Positions 1 to 11,975 are shown, counted from the first letter of the stretch. The stretch is DNA of 40,254 nt from Peptococcaceae bacterium BICA1-8 (GCA_000802045.1 JUEF01000029.1:1-40254), one strand, 5' to 3'. Notes: generated from the sequence alone by a model not told the origin. A program made the numbers and translations.

Positions 1-11
1 TTAGGCAACAT
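1..11 (-). CDS. rnpA: RNase P protein component, first codons only
   Basis: Only the first three codons and part of the fourth are inside the window. On the minus strand an ATG (9-11) is followed by codons for L and P, as in the usual MLPK start of RnpA. A GGGAG ribosome binding site (about 20-24) lies some 8-11 bases upstream. RnpA is the protein subunit of RNase P, which matures tRNA 5' ends. The call rests on this start plus the conserved order rnpA-rpmH-oriC-dnaA, so it is context-based. Confidence 0.6.
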
Positions 12-126
12 TTTATCATCTCCCTATTTTAAAACCTCGCTATTTTTCTTTAGAAATTTAATAATATTGTTTCCATAAAGCTTGCCAATAATTAAACTAG
101 TATTATAAATAATAACAAAAAATCTA

Positions 127-148
127 AAAAGGCCACGATGGGCCTTTT
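127..148 (-). terminator. hairpin between rpmH and rnpA
   Basis: AAAAGGCC (127-134) pairs perfectly with GGCCTTTT (141-148) around a 6-base loop. Read on the minus strand it is followed by a T-rich run (TTTTTAGATTTTTT), so it can act as an intrinsic terminator or attenuator after rpmH, limiting read-through into rnpA. Confidence 0.6.
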
Positions 149-220
149 CTCGTAGCAAAGAAGTAAAAGATTATAGTACCTTAAAATAATAAATTAACCA
201 ACTATGCTTCAGATGGAAAA

Positions 221-355
221 TTAAGCACTTAGTCTTGTCCTTCCCTTTAGTCTTCTTCTTTTAATTACAGCCCTGCCTGTAGCAGTACTCATTCTTTTTC
301 GAAAACCATGAACTCTTTTATGTTTTCTATTTTTAGGTTGATAAGTTCTTTTCAT
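221..355 (-). CDS. rpmH: 50S ribosomal protein L34
   Basis: A 44-residue, very basic protein that begins [14 protein letters not shown] and ends [10 protein letters not shown], the canonical L34 sequence and length. It is a component of the large ribosomal subunit. It starts at ATG (353-355 on the minus strand) behind a GGGGGG ribosome binding site at 364-370. It is divergent from dnaA across oriC and is followed by rnpA, the standard arrangement at Firmicutes origins. Confidence 0.97.
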   Translation of the reverse strand: MKRTYQPKNRKHKRVHGFRKRMSTATGRAVIKRRRLKGRTRLSA

Positions 356-715
356 TCTGGAACACCCCCCTCTGTAATTTTGCATATATATGGTCAAATT
401 TAATTAATTAGTTATCCACACACAAACAAAATTATATCCTATAGCCTGCAAAGGGTCAAGGCTAAGCTTAACAAAGTCTATAAATTTATAAATTAATTTT
501 TATTAAGTCGTCTAAATGTGGATAAGTATATTTTTTTAATATTTGTAGTTGTTGATAACTTTGATTAATTTTGGTATTATTTAGATACTATTTTTAATTG
601 TTTATTATTTTTTTACACATTTTAAATATTATTTATACACACCCTGTGGATAAATCTGTAGATAACTTCACTACTTAATATTTAATTAAGCATACTAGTT
701 TTGGGGGTAAAAATA
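356..715. other. oriC, part 1: DnaA-box cluster upstream of dnaA
   Basis: AT-rich non-coding DNA between divergent rpmH and dnaA. DnaA boxes seen by eye: TTATCCACA at 412-420 (+); TGTGGATAA at 517-525 and 645-653 (exact reverse-complement boxes); and one-mismatch forms TGTTGATAA at 550-558 and TGTAGATAA at 657-665. This is the expected location of the first DnaA-binding cluster of a bipartite Firmicutes origin, and probably also carries the autoregulated dnaA promoter. Confidence 0.85.
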
Positions 716-2065
716 ATGATTAAATCACAACTTTCTGATATTTGGAAAGAAACATTACAATTATTAGAGGATGACTTAAGTAAACCAAGCTTTGAAACAT
801 GGTTTCAGGCAACAGAATTAATTGCTTATTATGATGATTATTTGATTATCAGTACACCAAATGAATTTGCAAAAGACTGGCTCCAAAATCGTTACATAGA
901 TCTTATCAAAGCAAAATTACAGTCCCTTTTAAACCAGCCTGTAAACCTAAAATTTGTAATTGGTCAACAAAATGAAGATGATGTGGACCTAACACAAGAA
1001 AAAAGCACCATAATAAATAGAAAGCCGGAAGATATTATTGGTAATCCCCTCAATTCTAAATATACTTTTGATACTTTTGTTGTTGGTAATAGTAATAGGT
1101 TTGCCCATGCTGCTGCACTAGCTGTGGCTGAATCAGTAGCTAGAGCTTATAACCCTTTATTTATTTATGGAGGGGTTGGGCTAGGGAAAACCCATTTAAT
1201 GCATGCCATTGGTCATTATGTTCTTGATACTAATAAAAATGCCAAAATTGTTTATGTATCATCTGAAAAATTCACTAACGAACTTATTGATGGTATTAAA
1301 GATGATAAAACAGCTAAATTTCGTGATAAATACCGGAATATTGATGTTTTATTAATTGATGATATTCAATTTTTAGCAAAAAAAGAGCGTACTCAGGAGG
1401 AGTTTTTTCATACTTTTAATGCCCTCTACGAAGCAAATAAGCAAATTATTATTTCTAGTGATAGACCCCCTAAAGAAATCCCTACCCTTGAGGACCGTTT
1501 GAGAACTAGATTTGAATGGGGATTAATTACAGATATTCAAGCACCAGATTTAGAAACTCGAATAGCCATATTAAGAAAAAAAGCTCAATTAGATAATATA
1601 GCAGTGGATAATGATGTAATGACTTATATAGCAGATAAAATTCAATCAAATATTAGAGAATTGGAAGGAGCTTTAATTAGAGTAATAGCCTTTTCTTCAT
1701 TACAAAAAAAAGAAATAAATTTAGACTTAGCGATAGAAGCCTTGAAAGATATTATTCCTGCCAATAAACCACGACCAATAACATATGATTTTATTCAAGA
1801 AAAAGTTGCAGAAGCTTTTCTCTTAAAAATAGACGACTTAAAAGCAAAAAAAAGAACTAGAAATGTTGTTTTTCCAAGACAAATTGCAATGTACTTATGC
1901 CGGGATATGACAGATTTATCTTTACCTAAAATAGGAGAAGTATTTGGAGGCAGGGACCATACAACAGTTATTCATTCATGTGAGAAAATTAATTCTATAT
2001 TATTAATAGATCCTTCTGTCCAAGAAATTGTAAATAAGATTAAAGATAGATTAAATGAAAATTAA
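716..2065 (+). CDS. dnaA: chromosomal replication initiator DnaA
   Basis: DnaA binds 9-mer boxes, oligomerises as ATP-DnaA, opens oriC and loads the helicase. The 449-residue product has domain I (about 1-85), a short linker, the AAA+ domain with Walker [10 protein letters not shown] (about residue 152) and Walker B LLIDDIQF (about 212), and the C-terminal DNA-binding domain with the signature GGRDHTTV (about 410). The reading frame is open from a TTG at 701, but that TTG is part of the GGGGG ribosome binding site (703-707). The ATG at 716, giving [10 protein letters not shown], is the correctly spaced start. It is flanked by DnaA boxes on both sides, which suggests autoregulation. No oddities. 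Confidence 0.98.
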   Translation: MIKSQLSDIWKETLQLLEDDLSKPSFETWFQATELIAYYDDYLIISTPNEFAKDWLQNRYIDLIKAKLQSLLNQPVNLKFVIGQQNEDDVDLTQEKSTIINRKPEDIIGNPLNSKYTFDTFVVGNSNRFAHAAALAVAESVARAYNPLFIYGGVGLGKTHLMHAIGHYVLDTNKNAKIVYVSSEKFTNELIDGIKDDKTAKFRDKYRNIDVLLIDDIQFLAKKERTQEEFFHTFNALYEANKQIIISSDRPPKEIPTLEDRLRTRFEWGLITDIQAPDLETRIAILRKKAQLDNIAVDNDVMTYIADKIQSNIRELEGALIRVIAFSSLQKKEINLDLAIEALKDIIPANKPRPITYDFIQEKVAEAFLLKIDDLKAKKRTRNVVFPRQIAMYLCRDMTDLSLPKIGEVFGGRDHTTVIHSCEKINSILLIDPSVQEIVNKIKDRLNEN

Positions 2066-2304
2066 ATGTTGACAAAAATACTAATAAGCTGTGGACAACC
2101 TGTTGATAATATAAGAAGATATTTTACCCTGTTAATATGTGGATAAACTTACCCTTATCCCCACAACCTTATAAACATGGACTCTTTCATTCTGTGTATA
2201 GCTTTTTCTTCCTTTTACACAAATCCACAGTTACTATTACTATAACTACTATATATATTACTTAATAATAAAAATATTCCTTAAAAGAAAGGGTGGTTTT
2301 AATA
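2066..2304 (+). other. oriC, part 2: DnaA boxes, DnaA-trio-like unwinding element
   Basis: This dnaA-dnaN gap holds a second box cluster: TGTTGACAA 2068-2076, TGTGGACAA 2090-2098, TGTTGATAA 2101-2109, TGTGGATAA 2138-2146 and TTATCCCCA 2155-2163. Further right, AAATCCACA (2221-2229) is followed at once by trinucleotide steps of the form ACT/ATT/ATA (about 2231-2252) and then by a nearly pure A/T tract to 2290. This matches the known layout of a DnaA box next to a DnaA-trio and an AT-rich duplex unwinding element. Strand opening probably starts here. Confidence 0.8.
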
Positions 2305-3414
2305 TTGAAAATAATTGCCTCTAAAGAAAATTTATTAGATGGAATAAATGCTGTTCAAAAAGCTGTTTCTAATAAAAATACTATTCCAATTTTATCTGGT
2401 ATCTTTTTAAAAGCTGTGGATAATAATCTTTTGTTTGCAGCAACAGACTTGGAGATTGGTATAGAATGTAAAGTACCAGTCCAAGTAATAGAAGAAGGAG
2501 AAATAGTATTACCTGCCCGTCATTTTTCGGAGTTAGTAAGAAAATTGCCTAACACTAAAATAATTATTAATTATCTTTCGGATATTATTGGAGTTTCTAT
2601 TCAATACGATGATGCAGAAGTAAACCTAAAAGGCTGGCCTGGAGATGAATTTCCTCTAATACCGGAATTAGAAGGTAATTTTTCTATTGAAGTAGAAACT
2701 AATATTTTAAAAAATATGATTAAACAAACAATATTTGCAACTGCTACCGATGATAATCGTCCAATATTTACAGGAGTTCTTTTTGAACTAGAAAATAATG
2801 AACTACATATGGTTGCTACAGATACTCACCGTTTAGCTTTGAGATCAGGAATTCTAAAAAATAATCAAAATAAAAGTATTAGTATAATTATTCCTGGTAA
2901 AACCTTAGGTGAAGTTAATAGAATTATTAAAGAAGAAGATGAAGCTTTGATTATTAAAGGAAATATGAATCAGATTTCTTTTGAAACGCAAGATACAAAA
3001 ATAATTTCTAGGATAATTGAAGGTAAATTTCCTAATTATAAACAGGTTATACCCCAAGAATATAAATCACTTTTAAAAGTAAAAACAAAAGCTTTTCAGG
3101 AAACTATTGAGAGAGCAAACTTATTTTCCAGTGAAAAAGATGGTACAAGTATTATTAAATTAGTTATGGGAGATGGGTTTTTAGAAATCACATCTAAATC
3201 TGAAATGGGTAAAGTAGAAGAAAAAATACCAAGCTATAGCGAAGGGGAAAATATTGAAATATCTTTTAATGCTAAATACTTATTAGATGCGTTAAAAATA
3301 ATAGATACAGAAGACTTAAATATAAATTTAAGTGGTCCATTAAGTCCTGGTATAATAAAATCAGGTAATCATAATAATTTTATTTATTTAATTTTACCTT
3401 TAAGAACTGTTTGA
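2305..3414 (+). CDS. dnaN: DNA polymerase III beta sliding clamp
   Basis: DnaN forms the dimeric ring that tethers the replicative polymerase and recruits repair and regulatory partners. The product is about 369 residues, the usual clamp length, with the three repeated clamp folds and recognisable segments such as AVSNKNTIPILSG near the N-terminus and the C-terminal LILPLRTV ending. A GTG at 2293 is also in frame, but it falls inside the AAAGGGTGG ribosome binding site. The TTG at 2305 (MKIIASKENL) has proper spacing and matches family N-termini. It probably shares a transcript with recF 13 bases downstream. Confidence 0.97.
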   Translation: MKIIASKENLLDGINAVQKAVSNKNTIPILSGIFLKAVDNNLLFAATDLEIGIECKVPVQVIEEGEIVLPARHFSELVRKLPNTKIIINYLSDIIGVSIQYDDAEVNLKGWPGDEFPLIPELEGNFSIEVETNILKNMIKQTIFATATDDNRPIFTGVLFELENNELHMVATDTHRLALRSGILKNNQNKSISIIIPGKTLGEVNRIIKEEDEALIIKGNMNQISFETQDTKIISRIIEGKFPNYKQVIPQEYKSLLKVKTKAFQETIERANLFSSEKDGTSIIKLVMGDGFLEITSKSEMGKVEEKIPSYSEGENIEISFNAKYLLDALKIIDTEDLNINLSGPLSPGIIKSGNHNNFIYLILPLRTV

Positions 3415-3427
3415 TCTGGAGTAAAAT

Positions 3428-4558
3428 ATGTTTTTAAAAAAAATTATTTTAGAAAATTATCGCAATTACACACAGCAAAGTGTCGAGTTTAAAACAAATA
3501 TAAATTTATTTATAGGGAAAAATGCTCAAGGTAAAACTAACTTATTAGAGGCAATTTGTTATTTATCCACAGGAACAACCTTTCGGCACAATAAAGATGT
3601 AGATTTAATTAACTGGAATAATAATTTTTTTAGAATAAGCTGTGAATTAATTAAAAAGGATTTAAATAGAGAAATTAATATTGAATTATATTATGACCGG
3701 CAAGGAAATAAACAGATAAAAATCAATGGTGTAAAATACCGGAAAATTTCTGACTTATTTGGTTTTCTCCAAACTGTTACCTTTTCTCCTGATGATTTAG
3801 CAATAATAAAAGATGGACCATCGGAAAGAAGAAAATATATAGATTTAGAAATTTGTCAGTTAGTTGGCGGTTATTATAATATTCTAATAAATTATAATAA
3901 AATATTAAAGCAAAGGAATGCTCTATTAAAAGATATAAAAAGAAAAAACCAAAGCCCAGAAAGTTTAGATGTATGGGATGAACAGTTAATAAAATATGGA
4001 AGTTTAATAATCAAGAATAGAGTAGAATTTTTAAAAAAAGTTGTCCCTGTGGCTAGAAAAAACCATGAAGAAATAACATATGGGAAAGAAAAAATAAATA
4101 TAAAATACAACTCTTCTATAATTTGCAAACAAGATTTTGATATTGATGAAATATCAAAACAGTTTAAGGAAATAATAGTAAAGAATAGAAGAGAAGATAT
4201 TTTTAAAAATATGACACTTTACGGGCCTCATCGAGATGATCTAGTTTTTTATTTAAATGATAAAGATTTAAAAATATATGGTTCACAAGGACAACAAAGA
4301 ACAGCGATATTGGCATTAAAGCTAGCAGAAATAAAACTTTTTCAGTCACAAAATGGAGAATACCCTATACTGTTATTTGATGATGTAATGTCAGAATTAG
4401 ATGATTATCGGAGAGACTTTTTAATAAAAGTAATTAAAGATAATGAAATACAAACTTTTATTACGGGTGCAAATATGGAATTAGTAGATAGTATTAAACA
4501 AAAGATAGAGGTTTTTAGAGTAGAAGGTGGAATTATAAATGGTTCAGGGGGGGAATAA
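3428..4558 (+). CDS. recF: DNA replication and repair protein RecF
   Basis: RecF is an SMC-like ATPase that helps RecO/RecR load RecA at gaps. The 376-residue product starts MFLKKIILENYRNY and has Walker A GKNAQGKTN (about residue 30), the ABC signature in YGSQGQQRT (about 285) and Walker B PILLFDDVMSELD (about 315). The ATG at 3428 follows a GGAG ribosome binding site 13 bases after dnaN. The 3' end runs into a G-rich stretch that serves as ribosome binding site for remB, so dnaN-recF-remB look like one operon. Confidence 0.97.
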   Translation: MFLKKIILENYRNYTQQSVEFKTNINLFIGKNAQGKTNLLEAICYLSTGTTFRHNKDVDLINWNNNFFRISCELIKKDLNREINIELYYDRQGNKQIKINGVKYRKISDLFGFLQTVTFSPDDLAIIKDGPSERRKYIDLEICQLVGGYYNILINYNKILKQRNALLKDIKRKNQSPESLDVWDEQLIKYGSLIIKNRVEFLKKVVPVARKNHEEITYGKEKINIKYNSSIICKQDFDIDEISKQFKEIIVKNRREDIFKNMTLYGPHRDDLVFYLNDKDLKIYGSQGQQRTAILALKLAEIKLFQSQNGEYPILLFDDVMSELDDYRRDFLIKVIKDNEIQTFITGANMELVDSIKQKIEVFRVEGGIINGSGGE

Positions 4559-4561
4559 TAA

Positions 4562-4825
4562 GTGTTTTTACATTTAGGGGAAAATGTAATAGTTCCCAAA
4601 AATTCAGTAATAGGAATTTTTGATAAGGATATATGTTGTAATGCTATTTCAACCCGTGAATTTTTAGAAATTGCAGAATCAGAAAAAAAATCGTACAAAA
4701 TAGGGAGTATAGAAAAAACAAAAACCTTTGTTTTAACAAAAGAAGGTTTATATATGTCCCCAATTTCATCTTCAACATTAGTTAAAAGATTTGGACATAT
4801 ATTTGGGTTAGAAAAAGATAAATAA
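4562..4825 (+). CDS. remB: extracellular matrix/biofilm regulator RemB (DUF370)
   Basis: An 87-residue protein starting MFLHLGENVIVPKNSVIGIF, which matches the small RemB/YaaB family that always lies between recF and gyrB in Bacilli and Clostridia. Family members are homologous to RemA, a DNA-binding activator of matrix genes; the exact role of RemB is less clear. Starts with GTG three bases after the recF stop, behind the G-run at 4546-4553, so translation is coupled to recF. A weak hairpin terminator follows. Confidence 0.9.
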   Translation: MFLHLGENVIVPKNSVIGIFDKDICCNAISTREFLEIAESEKKSYKIGSIEKTKTFVLTKEGLYMSPISSSTLVKRFGHIFGLEKDK

Positions 4826-4837
4826 AAATTTTCCAAT

Positions 4838-4862
4838 AACCGGAATTATCCGGTTTATTTTA
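4838..4862 (+). terminator. weak intrinsic terminator after remB
   Basis: AACCGG (4838-4843) pairs with CCGGTT (4850-4855) around AATTAT and is followed by TATTTTAT. The short stem suggests partial termination before gyrB. Two TATAAT hexamers (4917-4922 and 4936-4941) downstream could supply a separate gyrB promoter, but I see no convincing -35 element for either. Confidence 0.45.
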
Positions 4863-5019
4863 TGGGATATAAAAATAGTATTTTTTTGATGGAAATATAA
4901 GTAAATCATATATTGCTATAATATATAAACTTTGCTATAATTTTACTTTGAGGAATGTCACCAATGAATCAGGTGGGCTACACTTTATCGGATTTAAATT
5001 ATACTTTTTATAGCATTAA

Positions 5020-6942
<1,923 letters not shown>

Positions 6943-6992
6943 ATAGAATCACTTGCAGTGATTACGAAAAGTAAGTGAGAGGGGAATTAATA

Positions 6993-9425
6993 GTGGAGAA
7001 TTTCACCCATGGTAAAATATTACCAATTAAAATAGAAGATGAAATGCAGAAATCATATATTGACTATGCAATGAGTGTAATTGTTGGTAGAGCTTTACCT
7101 GATGTAAGGGATGGTTTAAAACCAGTACATCGACGTATTCTTTTTTCCATGTATAAAAACGGAATGACACCGGACAAGCCCCATAAAAAATCAGCCCACG
7201 TTGTCGGTGATGTGTTAGCTAAGTATCATCCTCATGGTGATAGTGCTGTTTATGATGCGATGGTCAGAATGGCTCAACCTTTTTCAACCCGTTATACATT
7301 GGTAGATGGACATGGTAATTTTGGTTCTGTTGATGGTGATTCCGCTGCAGCCATGCGTTATACTGAAGTGAGGATGTCAAAATTAGCTATTGAGCTCTTG
7401 GCGGATATTGAAAAAAATACGATAAATTATATTCCTAACTATGATGAATCCTTAGAAGAACCGGTTGTATTACCTTCTAGATATCCTAATTTATTGGTTA
7501 ATGGTTCATCGGGGATAGCGGTAGGTATGGCAACTAATATACCACCCCATAATTTAAGGGAAGTAATAGATGGGGTTATTGCTTTAATTGATCAACCGGA
7601 TATAAATAGTATGGATTTAATGAAATTTATAAATGGCCCCGATTTTCCAACCGGGGGCATTATTATGGGTAAAAGGGGTATTAGACAGGCTTATGAAACT
7701 GGCCGTGGTGTAATTAAGGTCAGGGCAAAAACCCAGATTGAAAAGATGAATAATGGTAAAATGAGAATAGTGGCTACCGAACTACCCTATCAAGTAAATA
7801 AAGCCAAATTAATAGAAAAAATTGCAGATTTGGTAAGAGATAAAAAAATAGATGGCATTACTGATTTAAGGGATGAGTCAGACCGCACAGGAATGAGAAT
7901 GGTAATAGAGTTAAGAAGGGATGTTAATCCTCAAGTAGTTCTTAACCAATTATATAAAAATACCCAACTGCAAGAGACCTTTGGAACTATTATGTTAGCT
8001 ATTGTGGATGGAGAGCCAAAAGTACTAAATCTTAAAGAAGTCCTATTTCATTATTTAGAACACCAAAAAGATGTAGTAGTCCGTAGGACTAAGTATGAAT
8101 TAGCAAAGGCAGAAGAAAGAGCCCATATTGTTGAGGGCTTGAAAATAGCATTAGATAATATTGATGCGGTAATAAAAACTATCAGAAGTTCTCGGACAAC
8201 AGAAGAAGCTAGAAATAATTTGATAAGCAGATTTAGTCTTAGTGAAAAACAAGCTCAGGCTATTTTGGAAATGCGATTACAAAGACTTACCGGCTTAGAA
8301 AGAGAAAAACTAGATGAAGAATATAAAGTACTAATGGAAAAAATTGAATATTTTCGTAGTGTATTAGCTGACGAAGGTATGGTATATGACATTATTAAAG
8401 AAGAAATTAGTATTATTAAAGAAAAATACTCCGATGTAAGAAGAACAGAAATTAGCATTTCTGATGATAAACTAGAGATGGAAGATTTAATTGCTGATGA
8501 GGATGTAGTAATAACAATCAGTCATACCGGCTATATAAAGCGGATGCCAACCGATACCTATAAAAGTCAGCGCCGTGGTGGTAAAGGAATTACAGCCATG
8601 ACAACAAAAGGTGAAGATTTTGTTGAACAGTTGTTCATTACATCTACCCATAATTATTTAATGTTCTTTACTAATAAAGGGAAGGTTTATAGGCTGAAAG
8701 TTTATGAAATACCGGAAGCCAGTCGGCAATCTAAAGGTACCGCCATTATCAATCTTTTATATATAAATGGCGATGAACAGATCACCACTGTTATACCAGT
8801 AAAAGAATACACTACTGATTGGTATCTTTTAGCTGCAACCCAAAAGGGGATTGTCAAAAAGACCGATTTGAGTGAATATGATACCTCTCGTAAGGATGGG
8901 ATTATTGCCATATCTTTAGCTGATGATGATGAATTAATGGGCGTCCAATTAACTGATGGTAATCAGGATGTGATTCTTGTCACTAAAGAAGGGATGTCCA
9001 TACGCTTTAATGAGCAGGATGTTCGTTCTATGGGTAGGACTGCCCATGGAGTAAGGGGAATACGCCTTGATAATGATGACGAAGTGGTGGGTATGGATAT
9101 TATTAGAAATGACTCCCAGCTTTTAGTTATAACAGATAAAGGTTATGGAAAAAGGTCGCCAGTTGAGGAATATAGAACTCAATCTAGGGGTGGTAAAGGT
9201 ATTCTAACCTTAAGGATTACCCCACGAAATGGTAAACTAGTAGGGACAAAGGTAGTAAAAGAAGGTGAAGAAATAATGATAATATCTAAAGAAGGTATTA
9301 TTATTAGATTGAAGACTGATGATATATCATCAATGAGCCGGACGACTCAAGGAGTTTTAATTATGAGGGTTGGAGAAGAAGATGCAGTAGTTGCAATAGC
9401 TAGAGTGGTTGCCGAAGAAAGTTAA
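6993..9425 (+). CDS. gyrA: DNA gyrase subunit A
   Basis: Breakage-reunion subunit of gyrase. The 810-residue product carries the winged-helix domain with catalytic tyrosine in [11 protein letters not shown] (about residue 123), the tower and coiled-coil, and the C-terminal DNA-wrapping domain with the GyrA box QRRGGKG that distinguishes gyrase from topoisomerase IV. The quinolone-determining segment reads [10 protein letters not shown], with the serine and aspartate typical of drug-sensitive enzymes. An in-frame GTG at 6975 lies upstream of the GAGAGGGG ribosome binding site, so the GTG at 6993 is the better start. Confidence 0.98.
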   Translation: MENFTHGKILPIKIEDEMQKSYIDYAMSVIVGRALPDVRDGLKPVHRRILFSMYKNGMTPDKPHKKSAHVVGDVLAKYHPHGDSAVYDAMVRMAQPFSTRYTLVDGHGNFGSVDGDSAAAMRYTEVRMSKLAIELLADIEKNTINYIPNYDESLEEPVVLPSRYPNLLVNGSSGIAVGMATNIPPHNLREVIDGVIALIDQPDINSMDLMKFINGPDFPTGGIIMGKRGIRQAYETGRGVIKVRAKTQIEKMNNGKMRIVATELPYQVNKAKLIEKIADLVRDKKIDGITDLRDESDRTGMRMVIELRRDVNPQVVLNQLYKNTQLQETFGTIMLAIVDGEPKVLNLKEVLFHYLEHQKDVVVRRTKYELAKAEERAHIVEGLKIALDNIDAVIKTIRSSRTTEEARNNLISRFSLSEKQAQAILEMRLQRLTGLEREKLDEEYKVLMEKIEYFRSVLADEGMVYDIIKEEISIIKEKYSDVRRTEISISDDKLEMEDLIADEDVVITISHTGYIKRMPTDTYKSQRRGGKGITAMTTKGEDFVEQLFITSTHNYLMFFTNKGKVYRLKVYEIPEASRQSKGTAIINLLYINGDEQITTVIPVKEYTTDWYLLAATQKGIVKKTDLSEYDTSRKDGIIAISLADDDELMGVQLTDGNQDVILVTKEGMSIRFNEQDVRSMGRTAHGVRGIRLDNDDEVVGMDIIRNDSQLLVITDKGYGKRSPVEEYRTQSRGGKGILTLRITPRNGKLVGTKVVKEGEEIMIISKEGIIIRLKTDDISSMSRTTQGVLIMRVGEEDAVVAIARVVAEES

Positions 9426-9427
9426 TA

Positions 9428-9471
9428 AAAAAAGCATGAAGAAGCCAGCTAAGCTGGTTTTTTTATGCTTT
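9428..9471 (+). terminator. intrinsic terminator after gyrA
   Basis: A two-tier hairpin directly after gyrA: outer arms AAAGCAT / ATGCTTT and inner arms CCAGC / GCTGG (9445-9457), the inner stem followed by a run of seven T. It closes the dnaA-gyrA replication gene block. Confidence 0.85.
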
Positions 9472-9564
9472 AGGGGATTATTTATAAAAAGTAACACAAT
9501 CTAATAAAAAAGGACAAAAAAAAAAATTAAAATAAAATTTTTATGTGAAAAAAAGAATTAACTA

Positions 9565-9593
9565 TTGAGAAGTAATTTCATCTATAGTAAAAT
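9565..9593 (+). promoter_or_regulatory. candidate sigma-A promoter of ackA
   Basis: TTGAGA (9565-9570) and TAAAAT (9588-9593) are 17 bases apart, a good vegetative spacing, and lie about 30 bases before the ackA start. This lets ackA be transcribed independently of gyrA. Confidence 0.5.
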
Positions 9594-9624
9594 AAATGTA
9601 GATAAAAAAGTGGAGGTAAGTTTA

Positions 9625-10818
9625 ATGAATGTATTTATTATTAACTGTGGTAGCTCATCCTTAAAGTACCAATTATTTAACATGCTTGATGAAAGTGTTT
9701 TAGCAAAAGGATTAGTTGAAAGAATTGGTTTAGATGGTGCAAAATTATCACACTGTCCAAATAATAAGGATAGATATGAAATAGAAACTGAGATGCCAGA
9801 CCATGTAAAGGCTATAGAATTAGTATTGGCTGCACTAGTTGATGAGGTTCATGGTGTTATTGATAGCATGGACAAGATTAGTGCTATAGGGCACCGGGTA
9901 GTACACGGTGCAGAAGACTTCTCAGGCTCTGTTTTAATTAATGATAAGGTTATGCAGTCGCTAATTGACAATATTTCTTTAGCACCCCTTCATAACCCTC
10001 CTAATATTATGGGCATAGAGGCCTGTAAAAAATTGATGCCCTCAGTTCCTCAGGTTGGTGTTTTTGATACAGCATTTCATCAAACATTACCTAAGCATGC
10101 CTATTTATATGGGATACCTTATGAATTTTATCAAAAATATAAAGTTCGTAAGTATGGTTTCCATGGTACCTCACATAAATATGTTGCTCAAAGAGCAGCA
10201 GCAATGTTGGGAAAACCTATTGAAAAATTAAAAATTATTACCTGTCATCTAGGTAATGGTGCAAGTATTTGTGCAGTTGATGGTGGAAAATCAATTGAAA
10301 CAAGCATGGGCTTTACACCATTAGAGGGTCTTATGATGGGTACTCGGTCTGGAGACATCGATCCAGCAATAGTTTCTTTCCTAATGAAGAAAGAAGGATG
10401 GTCGTTAGAGGAAGTGTCTAATGTCCTAAATAAACGAAGTGGTGTTTTGGGCATTTCTGGTGTAAGCAGTGATTTTAGGGATATAGAAATTGCTGCTGAA
10501 AAAGGAAATGAAAGAGCACAATTAGCCCTAGATAGATTTGATTATATGGTTAAGAAATTTATTGGTTCTTATGTGGCTGCTATGAATGGTGTTGATGCCA
10601 TAGTATTTACAGCAGGCTTAGGCGAAAACTCCCCAGAAACACGCTATGATGTTTGTAAGGGTTTAACGTACTTAGGTCTAGAAATTGACACAGATAAAAA
10701 CGCTGTTCGGGGTAAAGAAGCAGATATAACAACAGACAGTTCAAGGGTTAGGGTGTTAGTAATCCCAACTAATGAAGAATTAATGATTGCTCGGGAAACA
10801 TATGAAATAGTACAATGA
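9625..10818 (+). CDS. ackA: acetate kinase
   Basis: Catalyses acetyl phosphate + ADP = acetate + ATP, the substrate-level phosphorylation step of acetogenic fermentation. The 397-residue product has the ASKHA signatures: phosphate loop [15 protein letters not shown] at the N-terminus, GHRVVHG (about residue 89), [11 protein letters not shown] (about 175), [14 protein letters not shown] and the GTRSGDIDP segment. The frame is open from a TTG at 9565, but GGAGG at 9612-9616 fixes the start at ATG 9625. No pta gene is adjacent, so phosphotransacetylase must be encoded elsewhere. Confidence 0.97.
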   Translation: MNVFIINCGSSSLKYQLFNMLDESVLAKGLVERIGLDGAKLSHCPNNKDRYEIETEMPDHVKAIELVLAALVDEVHGVIDSMDKISAIGHRVVHGAEDFSGSVLINDKVMQSLIDNISLAPLHNPPNIMGIEACKKLMPSVPQVGVFDTAFHQTLPKHAYLYGIPYEFYQKYKVRKYGFHGTSHKYVAQRAAAMLGKPIEKLKIITCHLGNGASICAVDGGKSIETSMGFTPLEGLMMGTRSGDIDPAIVSFLMKKEGWSLEEVSNVLNKRSGVLGISGVSSDFRDIEIAAEKGNERAQLALDRFDYMVKKFIGSYVAAMNGVDAIVFTAGLGENSPETRYDVCKGLTYLGLEIDTDKNAVRGKEADITTDSSRVRVLVIPTNEELMIARETYEIVQ

Positions 10819-10830
10819 AATAGCTAGATT

Positions 10831-10864
10831 TAAAGATAATCGGGGATTCCTGGTTATCTTTTTT
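10831..10864 (+). terminator. intrinsic terminator after ackA
   Basis: AAGATAA and TTATCTT arms, with GG/CC pairs nearer the loop, followed by a T-run. It lies between ackA and the PdxT-like gene. Confidence 0.7.
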
Positions 10865-10924
10865 GTATCAACCAAAAAACTTAGTAATAATATATAATAA
10901 CTGAGAAATAAAAGGTTGAGTTTT

Positions 10925-11482
10925 ATGAGAGTAGGAATAATAGCAACAAAAGAGGACTTCAAAGAACAGGAGTATGTTTTTGAGAAATGCGGAGTCGAAA
11001 CAATTTACATAGATAATTTGAGTAAGCTAAATGGTTTAAATGGGTTGGTTATCTGTGGAGATAATCTTAAAATAATTGAAACATTAATTGTAGAATTAAA
11101 TATAAACAAAATAAGTAACAGCTTTGTTAAAGGGGATTTTCCAGTTTTTGGTATATCCTCGGCAATAGCCCTTTTAGCTAAATATAATAAAGATGATTTT
11201 TCTGGGATAATGGACATAGGTGTGGAAATTATAAAAAAAGAGTATTTAGAAATTTTACTAGAGATACCTGCTCTAGGAAAAGAACCATTTAAAGGAGTTT
11301 TTAAAAATAAGATATATATAAATAGCTTTGCTCCTAATATCGGTATTTTGTCTCAAGTAGCTCCAAACCAAACATTTTTTGTAAGACAGGGGAATTACCT
11401 AGCTGCTGCTTTTCATCCGGAATTAGCAAATGACTTGAGGGTATATAAATATTTTTTGCAAATGATTAAAGATAATAAATGA
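10925..11482 (+). CDS. PdxT-like glutamine amidotransferase, nucleophile lost
   Basis: About 185 residues that align along their length with PdxT, the glutaminase subunit of pyridoxal 5'-phosphate synthase: MRVGIIAT at the start, FGISSAIALLAK at the nucleophile elbow, VFKNKIYINSF, and FHPELANDLR near the end. In PdxT the elbow reads GTCAG; here it reads GISSA, so the catalytic cysteine (about residue 78) is serine and the following glycine is alanine. The HPE of the triad is kept. The protein therefore probably does not hydrolyse glutamine. No pdxS lies beside it, whereas in Bacillus pdxS-pdxT precede serS. ATG 10925 follows AAAGG; the in-frame TTG at 10916 is too close to that site. It could be a regulatory pseudoenzyme or a decaying gene. 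Confidence 0.75.
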   Translation: MRVGIIATKEDFKEQEYVFEKCGVETIYIDNLSKLNGLNGLVICGDNLKIIETLIVELNINKISNSFVKGDFPVFGISSAIALLAKYNKDDFSGIMDIGVEIIKKEYLEILLEIPALGKEPFKGVFKNKIYINSFAPNIGILSQVAPNQTFFVRQGNYLAAAFHPELANDLRVYKYFLQMIKDNK

Positions 11483-11510
11483 TAAGCAAGCTTTCTGAGA
11501 AAAATAACAC

Positions 11511-11540
11511 TTGACAGATGTAAAATTATTATAGTAATAT
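11511..11540 (+). promoter_or_regulatory. promoter of the serine T-box operon
   Basis: A consensus TTGACA (11511-11516) and TAATAT (11535-11540) with an 18-base spacer sit just upstream of the T-box leader. Transcription would begin near 11547. Confidence 0.7.
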
Positions 11541-11553
11541 ACTTTTAAATCTA

Positions 11554-11809
11554 AATGACTGTTATAAAACACAATGAAGGGGAACAAGTACTTTAAAAAC
11601 CTTACAGAGAGTTGGTGGCTGGTGTGAACCAACAAGGATTTTTAGAGGAAATTCCGCCCTAGAGTGGAGTGCGATGAGCACAACCGGTTGCACGACCGTT
11701 ATAGTGTATTAAGAGGAATAATGATATATCATTATTTAATTTGGGTGGCAACGCGGGTTTTAAGCTCGTCCCTGTAGTTAATAATTTAACTACAGTGGGC
11801 GGGCTTTTT
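11554..11809 (+). promoter_or_regulatory. T-box riboswitch, serine-specific by context
   Basis: T-box leaders sense uncharged tRNA and allow read-through of a terminator. Visible parts: Stem I with the GAACAAGTA internal-loop element (11582-11590), AGAGAG and the GGTGG apical loop (11605-11630); the 3' side of the specifier loop, where UCC (11653-11655) is the likely serine codon; the strictly conserved TGGGTGGCAACGCGGG (11742-11757); and a terminator whose arms are 11764-11780 and 11787-11804 followed by TTTTTG. It controls the aminotransferase-serA-serS genes. The T-box call is secure; the specifier codon is inferred. Confidence 0.92.
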
Positions 11810-11930
11810 GTTTTGGGTCACACAATTAGTAGTCTATTAGTGGGAGAGTGAGCGAGAAATGAAATAGTAACAGAAGAATAGCTTATCTGTGATTATCCGT
11901 GTGCCCCAGAGGGGCCGTGGTTTAATTATA

Positions 11931-11975
11931 AAGTTACTAGCCACTAGCCACTAATAACTAGTCACTAGTAACTAT
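11931..11975. repeat. ACTAGT-type intergenic repeat, copy 1
   Basis: Tandem, slightly varied units of CACTAGTAACTA type in the gap between the T-box terminator and the aminotransferase gene. Related units recur at 14827-14912, 16403-16430 and 17565-17597. No coding potential. The rest of 11812-12070 contains nothing else I can name. Confidence 0.7.
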
